DNA of 64,000 bases from Amycolatopsis sp. DSM 110486 (GTDB lineage Bacteria > Actinomycetota > Actinomycetes > Mycobacteriales > Pseudonocardiaceae), in contig NZ_CP080519.1 in NCBI RefSeq assembly GCF_019468465.1, forward strand, positions 9,231,001-9,295,000, in the 5' to 3' direction. This document shows, in pieces, positions 26,462 through 35,173 of the stretch. How positions within the stretch are numbered: position 1 is the stretch's first letter; every line of letters starts with the position of its first letter. The notes beneath the pieces were generated by a model. The model saw only the letters and a program-made list of their open reading frames with translations. It made no database searches and was not told where the DNA came from. The translations under genes were made by a program, and so were the position numbers.

Positions 26462-28291
26462 GTGCGGATCAAGCACGTTCGGCGCGGGGTGAACCGCGTC
26501 ATCGCGGTTCTGGCCGCGGGAACCATGGCGATTTTGCCGCTGGCGGGCACCGCCGCGGCGCAGCAGCCGGCGCAGCCGAAAGTGCTGCGGGTGGCGCTCA
26601 CGACCGGGATCGATCACCTGAACCCGTTCACGGCGTCGCTCGCGGCGTCGACGCAGGTCGGCCGGTTCATCTACGAGTTCCTCACCATCCCGAGCGCGGA
26701 CAAGGCCGAAGCCTCGCCCGCGCTCGCGGAGTCGTGGACGACCTCGCCCGACAAGCTCACCTGGACGTTCAAGATCCGCCAGGGCGTGAAGTGGTCCGAC
26801 GGGCAGCCGGTCACGGCCAAGGATGCGGCGTTCACCTTCCAGCGCATGCTCGACGACGAGACCGCGCGCACCGCGAACGGCAACTACGTCGCCAACTTCC
26901 AGAGCGTCGCCGCGCCGGACGACACGACGCTGGTGATCAAGACGAAGGCCGTGCAGGCCACCATGGACCTGCTCGACGTGCCGATCGTGCCCGAGCACAT
27001 CTGGGCGCCGATCAAGGACCTCAACGACCCGAAGACCGATGACCTGTCCGTGGTCGGCGTGAGCGACGGCCCGTACCAGCTCACCGAGTACAAGCAGAAC
27101 GAGTACGTGAAGTTCAAGGCCAACACGTCCTACTGGCGCGGCGCGCCCAAGGTCGACGAGCTGCAGCTGCTCGTGTTCAAGGACGTCGAGGCCGCCGTCA
27201 ACGCCCTCAAGCAGGGCGAGGTCGACGTGATCAACCGGCTCACCCCGACCCAGTTCGACGCCCTCGCGGGCCAGCCGAACATCGCCACCAACAAGGCACC
27301 CGGGCGCCGCTACAACGAGATCAACATCAACTTCGGCGTCGAAGACGTGAACAACAAGCCCATCGGCAACGGCAACCCCGTGCTGAAGGACCTCCGCCTG
27401 CGACAGGCCATCGCCCAGAGCATCGACACCAAGACCATCGTGGACAAGGTTATGGGGGGCTACGGCCAGCTCGGCGGAGGCGTCATCCCGCCGATCTACT
27501 CCGCCTACCACTGGGATCCCGCACCGACTGAGGCCCGCAAGTTCGACCTTGCCGCCGCCAACGCGGCGCTGGACCAGGCCGGCTACACCAAGGGCCCGGA
27601 CGGCGTCCGGATCGCCCCGGGTGGCGCGCGCCTCGAGCTGCGCCTCACCGGCCACGCCAACCGTGCGTTCGACCAGCGCACCGCGCAGTACGTCACGGGC
27701 TGGCTGCAGCAGATCGGCATCTCGGTCAAGCAGGAGCTCGTCTCCGACGAAGAGCTCAACGACCGCACCACCGCCGGCAACTACGACCTCGTGATCTCCG
27801 GCTACGCCACCAACCCCGACCCGGACTACGCGCTCGCGCTGCACACCTGCGCCTCGCGGCCCAACGCCGAGGGCAAGGGCGCCACCACCGACACCTTCTT
27901 CTGCGACCCGACCTACGACGGGTTCTACAAGCAGCAGCTCACCGACACCGACCCGGCCACCCGCGCCGGCTACGTCAAGCAGGCCCAGGCGCGCCTCTAC
28001 AGCCAGGCCGTGAACGTCGTCCTCGACTACGACAACGCGCTCGAGGCCTACCGCTCCGACAAGTTCTCCGGCTTCCAGACCCAGCCGCAGCCCCAGGGCT
28101 CGATCCTGGAGCAGACCGGCTACTGGGGCGTCTACGGCGCCGTCCCCGCCGGCACGGAGAACACCGCCGCCGAGAGCGGCGGCTCGAACACCGTGCTGTG
28201 GATCGTGCTCGGCGCGGTCGTGGTCGTGGTGCTCGTCGGCGGCGGCGTCCTGCTCGGCCGGCGCGGCAAAGCCGCGGACGACCGGGAGTAA
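26462..28291 (+). CDS. Peptide ABC transporter substrate-binding protein, family 5, with C-terminal membrane anchor
   Basis: The 609-residue extracellular binding protein starts best at GTG 26462 (alternative GTG 26489). A signal peptide (VIAVLAAGTMAILPLAG, then TAAAQQ) lacks a lipobox cysteine. The family 5 pattern is clear: DHLNPFTASLAAS, PALAESWTTSPDKLTWTFKIRQGVKWSDGQPVTA, DGPYQLTEYK, DLRLRQAIAQSID. The last 40 residues form a membrane helix (TVLWIVLGAVVVVVLVGGG) with a basic tail, so the protein is held by a C-terminal anchor and not by lipid. It is the first gene of the import operon. Confidence 0.93.
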   Translation: MRIKHVRRGVNRVIAVLAAGTMAILPLAGTAAAQQPAQPKVLRVALTTGIDHLNPFTASLAASTQVGRFIYEFLTIPSADKAEASPALAESWTTSPDKLTWTFKIRQGVKWSDGQPVTAKDAAFTFQRMLDDETARTANGNYVANFQSVAAPDDTTLVIKTKAVQATMDLLDVPIVPEHIWAPIKDLNDPKTDDLSVVGVSDGPYQLTEYKQNEYVKFKANTSYWRGAPKVDELQLLVFKDVEAAVNALKQGEVDVINRLTPTQFDALAGQPNIATNKAPGRRYNEININFGVEDVNNKPIGNGNPVLKDLRLRQAIAQSIDTKTIVDKVMGGYGQLGGGVIPPIYSAYHWDPAPTEARKFDLAAANAALDQAGYTKGPDGVRIAPGGARLELRLTGHANRAFDQRTAQYVTGWLQQIGISVKQELVSDEELNDRTTAGNYDLVISGYATNPDPDYALALHTCASRPNAEGKGATTDTFFCDPTYDGFYKQQLTDTDPATRAGYVKQAQARLYSQAVNVVLDYDNALEAYRSDKFSGFQTQPQPQGSILEQTGYWGVYGAVPAGTENTAAESGGSNTVLWIVLGAVVVVVLVGGGVLLGRRGKAADDRE

Positions 28292-28297
28292 ATCCTC

Positions 28298-29329
28298 TTG
28301 ACGCAGGCATTTTCCCCTTCGGACCCGGCTTCGCTGCTCGTCGACCCCGACGAGCAGCGAAGCGGCACCGGGACCCTCCGCTTCGTCCTGACCAAGGTCG
28401 CCGAAGCCGTCGCCAGCATCCTGCTCGTGATCGTGCTGGGCTTCCTGCTGTTCCGGCTCCTGCCGGGCGACCCGGTGGCGTTCATGGTCCGCGAACGCCC
28501 CACCGACCCCGCCCAGATCGCCGAACTGCGCGACCGCCTCGGCATCGACAAGCCCATGCTCACGCAGTTCTGGGACTACTTCACCGGCCTGTTCCGCGGC
28601 GACTTCGGCGAGTCCTACATCGAACGCCGGCCCGTGCTCGACATGATCGGCGAACGCCTCTGGCCCACCGTGCTGCTCGTCGGCAGCGCCACCGTGCTGG
28701 CCGTCGCGATCGGCTTGTGGCTCGGCATCCGCGCCGCGTGGAAGCGAAACAGCTTCTTCGACCGCGCCCAGACCGGCATCGCCCTGACGTTGTGGTCGGT
28801 CCCGCAATTCTGGCTCGGCCTGATCCTGCTCGTCGCCACCGGCGGCCTGTTCCCCAGCCGCGGCATGCACTCACCCGACGCGGCACCCGGCTTCCTCCCG
28901 CAGACGCTCGACGTGCTGCACCACCTGATCCTGCCGTGCGTGACCCTGCTAGTGGTCTTCTACGCGCAGTACATGCTGGTGATGCGCTCGTCGTTGCTGG
29001 GGGAGATGAACGCCGACTACCTCACCACCGCCCGCGCCAAAGGCCTGCGCGAGGACCTCGTGCGCCGCCGCCACGCCGTGCCCAACGCGCTGCTGCCCAC
29101 CGTGACGCTGGTGTTCATGCAGTTCGGCATGGTCGTCTCCGGCGCCGTCACCGTCGAGGCCGTGTTCTCCTGGCCCGGTCTCGGGCAGCTCACCTACGAC
29201 GCGATCCACGGGCCCGACCTCCCGGTGCTGCAAGGCGTGCTCGTCGTGCTGGCGAGCGCCGTGGTCCTGATGAACCTGTTCGCGGAACTGCTCTACCGCG
29301 TACTCGACCCGAGGGTGCGCACCGCATGA
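28298..29329 (+). CDS. Peptide ABC transporter permease, DppB/OppB type
   Basis: The 343-residue permease has a first helix VASILLVIVLGFLLFRLLPGDPVAF, typical of DppB. About six helices are present, and the ATPase-contacting loop YLTTARAKGLREDLVRRRHAVPNALLP is near the end. It would form the channel with the next gene's product. The start is TTG 28298, seven bases after the binding-protein stop, with GGGAG upstream. Its stop overlaps the next ATG as ATGA. Confidence 0.93.
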   Translation: MTQAFSPSDPASLLVDPDEQRSGTGTLRFVLTKVAEAVASILLVIVLGFLLFRLLPGDPVAFMVRERPTDPAQIAELRDRLGIDKPMLTQFWDYFTGLFRGDFGESYIERRPVLDMIGERLWPTVLLVGSATVLAVAIGLWLGIRAAWKRNSFFDRAQTGIALTLWSVPQFWLGLILLVATGGLFPSRGMHSPDAAPGFLPQTLDVLHHLILPCVTLLVVFYAQYMLVMRSSLLGEMNADYLTTARAKGLREDLVRRRHAVPNALLPTVTLVFMQFGMVVSGAVTVEAVFSWPGLGQLTYDAIHGPDLPVLQGVLVVLASAVVLMNLFAELLYRVLDPRVRTA

Positions 29330-30240
29330 CCACCTCCGCCCCGACCGAGACCTCGCGCGCCATCACCTGGCGCCGTCGGCGCGCGGCGGTCGCGCGCACT
29401 TGGCGCGACTTCGCCACCCAGAAGGGTGCGTTGATCGGTTTCTGCCTGCTCGCCGTGACCGTCGTCGTCGCGATCCTGCTACCCCTGATCAGCGACTCCG
29501 ACGGTCTCGACGTCACCAAGGCCACCGGCCGTCCCCTCAGCCCACCGGACGGGCAGTTCTGGCTCGGCACCGACATCGACGGCCGCTCCGTGCTGCTCAT
29601 GACGATCTGGGGCACCCGGCTCTCGCTGCTCGTCGGATTCTCCGCCACCGTGCTGAGCGTGCTGATCGGTGCGATCGTCGGCATCGCCGCCGCGCACTTC
29701 GGCGGCTGGTTCTCGGCGATCCTGCTGCGATTCACCGACTTCTTCCTCGTGCTGCCCTCGCTGATCCTCGCGATCGCGCTCTCGGCGGTGCTGCCGCAGA
29801 GCCCGCGCACGATCATCCTCGCCATCGGCCTCACCGCCTGGCCCAGCACCGCCCGGCTCGTGCGCGCCCAGACCCTCACCATCGAGAGCCGCCCCTACAT
29901 CGAGCGCGCCCGTGCTCTCGGCGGCGGCCACCTCCACGTCATCGGCCGGCACGTGCTGCCCGGCGTGCTGCCGCTCGTGCTCGCCAACACCACCCTGGTC
30001 GTCGGCAACGCCGTGATCGCCGACGCGACCCTAGCGTTCCTCGGCGTCGGCGACCCGAACGCCATCTCCTGGGGCGCGATGCTCCAGACCGCCCTCTCCA
30101 CCGGCGCCGTCACCCGCGGAGCCTGGTGGAACCTGCTGCCGCCGGGCATCGCGATCGTGCTCGTCGTGCTGTTTTTCACCCTGGTCGGGCGCGGGCTGGA
30201 GACGGTGCTGAACCCGAGGCTCAAAGGACAACACCAGTGA
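29326..30240 (+). CDS. Peptide ABC transporter permease, DppC/OppC type
   Basis: This 304-residue partner permease carries the DppC marks: an N-terminal helix GALIGFCLLAVTVVVAILLPL, the FWLGTDIDGRSVLLMTIWGTRLSLLVG segment, and the EAA-like loop YIERARALGGGHLHVIGRHVLPGVLP. It is coupled by four-base overlaps to the genes on both sides, so the permeases and ATPase are made in step. Confidence 0.94.
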   Translation: MTTSAPTETSRAITWRRRRAAVARTWRDFATQKGALIGFCLLAVTVVVAILLPLISDSDGLDVTKATGRPLSPPDGQFWLGTDIDGRSVLLMTIWGTRLSLLVGFSATVLSVLIGAIVGIAAAHFGGWFSAILLRFTDFFLVLPSLILAIALSAVLPQSPRTIILAIGLTAWPSTARLVRAQTLTIESRPYIERARALGGGHLHVIGRHVLPGVLPLVLANTTLVVGNAVIADATLAFLGVGDPNAISWGAMLQTALSTGAVTRGAWWNLLPPGIAIVLVVLFFTLVGRGLETVLNPRLKGQHQ

Positions 30241-31889
30241 CCGCCCTGCTCGAACTCAAGAACCTCGGCGTCACCTACCGCACCGGCGGCGGCGACATCT
30301 CCGCCGTCCGCGGCGTCGACCTGCGTCTCGAAGCGGGCGGCACGCTCGGCGTGGCGGGGGAGTCCGGCTCGGGCAAGTCCACCGTCGCCATGAGTGTCCT
30401 GCGGCTGCTCCCGCGCAGCGCCAACGTGACCGGTGAAATCCTGCTCGACGGCGAAGACGTGAGCACCATGCGCTGGGGCCGGTTGCGCACCGTGCGCTGG
30501 GCCGAGGCGTCGGTGGTGTTCCAGGGCGCCATGCACGCGCTCAACCCCGTGCGCCGCGTCGGCGAGCAGATCGCCGAACCCCTGCGCCTGCACCCACCCG
30601 AGACCGGCGCGCTCAGCGAGACCCAGGTGAAAGCCCGCGTCGCCGAGCTGCTCGAACAGGTGGACCTGCCGACCTCGCGCGCCGGCGCCTACCCGCACGA
30701 GCTGTCCGGCGGGCAGAAGCAGCGCGTGATGATCGCGATGGCCCTGGCCTGCTCACCCCGCCTGGTGATCGCCGACGAGCCCACCACCGCGCTCGACGTG
30801 ATCGTGCAGGCCCAGGTGCTGGCGCTGCTGTCGAAGCTCGTGGCCGAACAGGACATCGGGCTCGTCATGATCAGCCACGACCTGTCCGTGCTCGCCGCCA
30901 CCTGCGACCGCATCGCCGTGATGTACGACGGGCAGCTCGTCGAAGAACGCCCCAGCGCCGAGCTCATGGCCGACCCGCACCACGAACACAGCCGCGCGCT
31001 CGCCGCCGCGTTCCCCACCGTCGGCGACCCCGTGTCCCGCTTCGCCCCGGCCACCAGCACCCCGCTGCCCCCCGAACCCGAACACCGCGCCGGGCCCGAC
31101 GACACGCCGCCGCTCGAAGCCGAGAACCTCCACGTGAGCTTCCGCGACCGCACCGGCAAGCGCATCCACGCCGTCAACGGCGTCGACCTCACCGTGCGCC
31201 GCGACGAGATCGTGGCCTTGGTCGGCCAGTCCGGCTCCGGCAAGACCACGCTCGCGCGCACACTGCTCGGCCTGCAGAAAGCCGACTCCGGCGCGGTCCG
31301 CCACGACGGCAAACCCATCCCCGCCGGGGGTGCCGCGCTGCGCGCGTACCGGCGCAAGGTCCAGCTCGTGCTGCAGGACCCCACCAGCGCGCTCAACCCG
31401 GCCCACACCGTCTACGAAGCCGTCGCGGAAGGCCCGCGCATCCACGGCCTGCCCGCCGAACGCGAGACCGTGCTCAAGGCCCTGGAGGCGGCGGAGCTGC
31501 GGCCCCCGGAGAAGTTCCTCGACCGCCTGCCCCACGAGCTCTCCGGCGGCCAGCGCCAGCGCGTGGTCATCGCCGGTGCCCTCGCGCTCGAACCCGCCGT
31601 GCTCGTGGCCGACGAACCCGTCGCCTCGCTCGACGCGTCCGTGCGCGGCGAGATCCTCGCGCTGCTGCTGCGGCTGCGGCGCGAGCTCGGCCTCGCCGGG
31701 CTCGTGATCACTCACGACCTGGGCCTGGCCTGGAACATCGCCGACCGCGTCGCCGTGATGTACCGGGGCGAGCTCGTCGAAACGGGCACCGTCGAACAGG
31801 TCCTGCTCGACCCCCGGCACGAGTACACGCGCTCCCTGCTCGCCGCCCTGCCCGGCGGCACGGCCCAGCGCGCGACCAGCGGCAGCTGA
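30237..31889 (+). CDS. Fused double ATPase of the peptide ABC transporter (DppD-DppF fusion)
   Basis: The 550-residue protein contains two complete nucleotide-binding domains. The first has Walker A GESGSGKST, signature LSGGQKQRV and Walker B LVIADEPTTALD. The second has Walker A GQSGSGKTT, signature LSGGQRQRV and Walker B VLVADEPVASLD. A Pro-rich linker at about residues 275-295 joins them. One polypeptide thus replaces the usual separate DppD and DppF subunits. The GTG start overlaps the permease stop as GTGA. The operon ends here. Confidence 0.95.
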   Translation: MTALLELKNLGVTYRTGGGDISAVRGVDLRLEAGGTLGVAGESGSGKSTVAMSVLRLLPRSANVTGEILLDGEDVSTMRWGRLRTVRWAEASVVFQGAMHALNPVRRVGEQIAEPLRLHPPETGALSETQVKARVAELLEQVDLPTSRAGAYPHELSGGQKQRVMIAMALACSPRLVIADEPTTALDVIVQAQVLALLSKLVAEQDIGLVMISHDLSVLAATCDRIAVMYDGQLVEERPSAELMADPHHEHSRALAAAFPTVGDPVSRFAPATSTPLPPEPEHRAGPDDTPPLEAENLHVSFRDRTGKRIHAVNGVDLTVRRDEIVALVGQSGSGKTTLARTLLGLQKADSGAVRHDGKPIPAGGAALRAYRRKVQLVLQDPTSALNPAHTVYEAVAEGPRIHGLPAERETVLKALEAAELRPPEKFLDRLPHELSGGQRQRVVIAGALALEPAVLVADEPVASLDASVRGEILALLLRLRRELGLAGLVITHDLGLAWNIADRVAVMYRGELVETGTVEQVLLDPRHEYTRSLLAALPGGTAQRATSGS

Positions 31890-32048
31890 GCGTTCCGGAC
31901 AGCTTCCGGAAAAACCGACGTTCACCACCCACGGGCGGAAGATTCACCCGGACCGCACGCCGGCCATCCGAACAGGTGCGCGAAATGGCATCGGTGCGGG
32001 AGCCCGTGCGGTGAGGCGAAGATTCACCCGGTAATCTCCTGGATCGAA
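31890..32048 (+). repeat. Intergenic region with two 14-base direct repeats
   Basis: GAAGATTCACCCGG occurs at 31938-31951 and again at 32018-32031, 80 bases apart and just upstream of mptB. The second copy ends 18 bases before the ATG. They may be binding sites or a small duplication. Confidence 0.5.
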
Positions 32049-33632
32049 ATGGCGACCACCACCGACTCCGCGCAGCCGTCCGCGATCAGCGCCCCGGACG
32101 CGCGATTCCTCACGCCCTCGCGGTTCCCATACCGCACGATCGCGATGGGCACCATCGGGACCACGCTGCTCATGCTCGCCGCGCTCGGCGCCGGCGGGAT
32201 CCTGATCCGCGACCCCGTCCTCGGCCACGGGCCCCTCTCGTGGATCCGCTACGGCCACGGCCGCGCGCTCGCCAACGCACTGCTCTACCTCGGCTTCGCG
32301 CTCGTCGTCTGGGCCTGGGTCCGCCTCGGCCGCTACGTGCTCGCCGGCCGCATCGGCAGCAAACCGATCCTCATCGCCGCGCTGTGCTGGATGGCGCCCC
32401 TGCTGGTGTCGCCGCCGCTGTTCACCCGCGACGTCTTCTCCTACCTCGGCCAGGGCGCGCAGCTGCTCTACGGGCTCGACCCGTACGCCAACGGCCCCGC
32501 CGAGCTCGACGTGCTCCCCAACGTGGTGCAGAACGTCCACCCGCTGTGGCAGACCACGCCCGCCCCGTATGGGCCGCTGTTCCTGCTGATCTCCAAGGGC
32601 ATCGTGTCCATCACGCAGGACAACATGATCGCCGGCGTGATCCTCACCCGCGTCGTGCTGCTCGTCGGCCTCGGCATGACCCTGTGGGCGCTGCCGCGGC
32701 TCGTGAAGCACCTCGGCGGCAAGCTGCCCGTGGCGCTGTGGCTCGCGGTCGCCAGCCCGATGATGGTCATCCACCTCTTCGGCGGCCCGCACAACGACCT
32801 CATGATGCTCGGGTTCCTCACCACCGGCGTCCTCGCCGCGCTCGAACGCAAGTACATCGTCGCCGTCGTGCTCGTCACCATCGGCATGCTGATCAAACCG
32901 ACCGCCGCCGTCGCGCTGCCCTTCCTCGTGTGGATGTGGGCCGCGAACATGACCGGCGAGTCGAAGGTCAAGAACTTCTTCAAGGCCGGCGCCGCGTCCG
33001 TCGGGCTTTTCCTGCCCGTGTTCGTCGCCGGCACGTGGCTCTCACTGGGCTCGCTCAACCTCGGCTGGTGGTCGGGCCTCGCGGCGCCCCAGCTCATCGC
33101 CAACTGGCTCAACTTCCCGACCGGCATCGGCGAAGCCGTGTACAACCTCGTGCACCTCGTCGCCAACGTCCAGGCCTCGCCGTTCGTCACCGTCGCCCGC
33201 GCGATCGCCATGCTCGGCCTCGCCGCCTTCGGCATCCGCCAATGGTGGCTCGCCCGCGAAGGCGGCGCCAAGGCCGTCTACCGCGCCGCGATCACCCTGC
33301 TGGCCGTCGCGATCCTCATGCCGCCCACCCTGCCGTGGTACCTCACATGGGGCTTCGTGCTGATTTCCGCGTTCCCCTGGGGACGCCGCAACCTCTCCGC
33401 CGTGGTCGCCGTCTCGGTCTTCGTGACCCTCGTGTACTACCCGACCGGCGAGCAGGCCCTGTACGACTGGTGGTTCATCGCGATCGTCGTGGTGGTGAGC
33501 CTCTACGCGGCCGCGTCGCTGCTGCGCCCGGACCCGCTGGGCCTCATCGCGGCGTGGCGGCGACCGCGGGAAGAGAAGTTCCTCCCCGCAGCTCCTGCCG
33601 CTCCTGCTGCTTCCCCTGCTTCCCAGGACTAA
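32049..33632 (+). CDS. mptB: Polyprenol-phosphomannose-dependent alpha-1,6-mannosyltransferase (MptB-like)
   Basis: This 527-residue GT-C glycosyltransferase has about a dozen helices. MptB adds alpha-1,6-mannose to the core of lipomannan using polyprenyl-phosphate mannose on the outer face of the membrane. The acidic first-loop motif appears as LFTRDVFSYLGQGAQLLYGLDPY, followed by APYGPLFLLISKG and LFGGPHNDLMMLG, all characteristic of the MptA/MptB family. MptB rather than MptA is chosen on general likeness, so the exact step is less sure. Its stop overlaps the stop of the converging lipoprotein gene by three bases. Confidence 0.88.
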   Translation: MATTTDSAQPSAISAPDARFLTPSRFPYRTIAMGTIGTTLLMLAALGAGGILIRDPVLGHGPLSWIRYGHGRALANALLYLGFALVVWAWVRLGRYVLAGRIGSKPILIAALCWMAPLLVSPPLFTRDVFSYLGQGAQLLYGLDPYANGPAELDVLPNVVQNVHPLWQTTPAPYGPLFLLISKGIVSITQDNMIAGVILTRVVLLVGLGMTLWALPRLVKHLGGKLPVALWLAVASPMMVIHLFGGPHNDLMMLGFLTTGVLAALERKYIVAVVLVTIGMLIKPTAAVALPFLVWMWAANMTGESKVKNFFKAGAASVGLFLPVFVAGTWLSLGSLNLGWWSGLAAPQLIANWLNFPTGIGEAVYNLVHLVANVQASPFVTVARAIAMLGLAAFGIRQWWLAREGGAKAVYRAAITLLAVAILMPPTLPWYLTWGFVLISAFPWGRRNLSAVVAVSVFVTLVYYPTGEQALYDWWFIAIVVVVSLYAAASLLRPDPLGLIAAWRRPREEKFLPAAPAAPAASPASQD

Positions 33633-34312
33633 GACCGCGCGAGCGCCTCGGCGAACACCGGGGCGACTTTCTTCAACACGGACTGGCCCGCCTTGTCGAC
33701 CCAGTCGATGTTCTTGAACACGAGCGCCTCGGCACGATCACCCTTGCCCAGCACCAGCACGCAGATCCGCACCCCGATGGGTTCGGTCGGCGCCGCGCAG
33801 AACCCGTACTGCGCATCCGCCACCTTCGGCGCCGTGAACTCGCTGACCGACGCGAAATCAAGGTGCTGCACCGTCACGTGGCCACAGGCGAGCGCCTTTT
33901 TCACGCCATCCACGACCTGAGCACCGGTGTAACCGTCGTACTCGGCCACGAGCTGCGCGATCTCCCCGCTGCGATCGCTCGAATGCGCCTGGGCGCCCAG
34001 CTTGGCTTTCGCGTCCCACGGCTGCGCCGCACCGCAGGCATTCACCAGCCGCAGCGGCGTGGTCTCGCCGATGATGTACTCGACTGGCTGCACGTACTCG
34101 TCCTGCCCGACCTTCGCCAGTTCGTCGTCGGTCGGCAGCAGCCGCTCCAAGGTCGGCGGATGCACCACCGGCGAAGGCGGCGCACTGCTCGACACGGGCG
34201 GCGCCTTCGGCATCACGCTGGGCGGCGCCGTCGCCGCGCCGGACGAACACCCCGCGACCAGGACCGCGAGACCGGACACCACCGCCGTTTTCCACAAAAT
34301 CCGTCTGTGCAC
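33629..34312 (-). CDS. Lipoprotein of the DUF3558/PknH-sensor-like type
   Basis: The 227-residue protein has a lipoprotein signal (VVSGLAVLVAGCSSG, with the Cys at about residue 22), a Pro/Ser-rich linker, then a compact domain with conserved cysteines (RLVNACGAAQPWD, ALACGHVTVQ, QYGFCAAPTEP, RICVLVLG). Extracellular domains of this kind occur as sensor parts and as free lipoproteins in actinobacteria; the ligand is unknown. A damaged second copy lies just upstream (34343-34713). Confidence 0.75.
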   Translation of the reverse strand: MHRRILWKTAVVSGLAVLVAGCSSGAATAPPSVMPKAPPVSSSAPPSPVVHPPTLERLLPTDDELAKVGQDEYVQPVEYIIGETTPLRLVNACGAAQPWDAKAKLGAQAHSSDRSGEIAQLVAEYDGYTGAQVVDGVKKALACGHVTVQHLDFASVSEFTAPKVADAQYGFCAAPTEPIGVRICVLVLGKGDRAEALVFKNIDWVDKAGQSVLKKVAPVFAEALARS

Positions 34313-34316
34313 GCAC

Positions 34317-34343
34317 CAAGATCGTCGATCACCCGGTGATCGT
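34317..34343. repeat. 27-base direct repeat, copy 1
   Basis: This copy sits directly upstream of the intact lipoprotein start. It matches 34711-34737 at 26 of 27 positions. Each copy contains inverted GATC-rich segments. Confidence 0.8.
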
Positions 34344-34713
34344 TACCGGTCCTTCGTGAAGGCCCCGGCGAACATCGGCAGCGTGGTCAGCAGGCTCTTC
34401 TTCGCCTTGCCGGGTTTCAATCCCTCGTCGTTCACTTCGCTGGATTGGAGGGCCTCTGCCGATCGCCGTGCGCGAGGAACAGAAAGCACTTGCGAGCATC
34501 GGGCGCGTCGGTGGCGGCGCCGCAGAACCCGTACTGCGCGTCGACCCCAGGGAGAGCGGGGGCGGAGAAGGTTTCGTCCACCTTGAAATCCTCCACGGCC
34601 TTGTCCCACGACTCCATCGCCACGTTCTTGCACGCGACGATGAGCTTCTTCGGGTACGCGACGCTGATGATCGACTGGGCCGGCGTCTCCAGCGCGAACC
34701 CGGTCGGCAGCAA
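34343..34713 (-). pseudogene. Truncated, frameshifted paralogue of the lipoprotein
   Basis: The frame begins LLPTGFALETPAQSI, aligning with RLLPTDDELAKVGQ of the intact protein, and keeps DAQYGFCGAATDAPDARKCFLFLAHGDR. Around 34455-34470 the frame changes, and the homologous tail (EALQSSEVNDEGLKPGKAKKSLL, then MFAGAFTKDR) continues in another frame. The signal peptide and linker are missing. The gene looks like a tandem duplicate that has decayed. Confidence 0.75.
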
Positions 34714-34737
34714 GATCGTCGATCACCCGGCGATCGT
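34711..34737. repeat. 27-base direct repeat, copy 2
   Basis: This copy lies at the truncated 5' end of the damaged paralogue, where a signal peptide should be. It suggests the junction of a deletion or duplication. Confidence 0.75.
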
Positions 34738-34757
34738 CAGCCGCCGTCGTCACACCG

Positions 34758-35171
34758 TTATGCGAAGGACCAGCCGTGCCACGAACGGACGGTCGTGAGG
34801 ATCACGGCGTGCTCCGGCGGGCGCTCGGCGTACTGCGGGTACTTCGCCACCAGCCACGACACCGGCTCGGCCCGCGCGGCCGGATCCAGCACGCGCGCGA
34901 CGCCGTCCGCCCGCGCCCACCACAGCTGGGACCAGTCGTCGGAGTAGGCGTCGACCAGGAAGGACACCGACGGGTTCTCCGCGATGTTCGCCAGGCGTCG
35001 CAACGAGGTCGTCGACTTCGGTTTGTGGTCCACGGCGAAGGCGATCTCGTCGCCGGACACCGCGAAGGTCACCGGTACCAGGTGCGGGACGCCGGCAGCC
35101 GAGACGGTCGCCAGGCGGGCCACCCGAGCGGCGGCAAATCTGGTGCGAGCCTCAAAACCGGAAAGCCGCAT
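34758..35171 (-). CDS. PPOX-class split-barrel oxidoreductase (TIGR03668-like)
   Basis: The 137-residue flavin/F420-binding split barrel has RLATVSAAGVPHLVPVTFAVSGDEIAFAVDHKPKS, then LANIAENPSVSFLVDAYSDDW and the C-terminal VRSWHGWSFA, all matching the TIGR03668 F420-dependent group. It would use reduced F420 or FMN to act on an unknown small substrate. It directly follows the LD-carboxypeptidase gene with only two bases between. Confidence 0.88.
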   Translation of the reverse strand: MRLSGFEARTRFAAARVARLATVSAAGVPHLVPVTFAVSGDEIAFAVDHKPKSTTSLRRLANIAENPSVSFLVDAYSDDWSQLWWARADGVARVLDPAARAEPVSWLVAKYPQYAERPPEHAVILTTVRSWHGWSFA

Positions 35172-35173
35172 GA

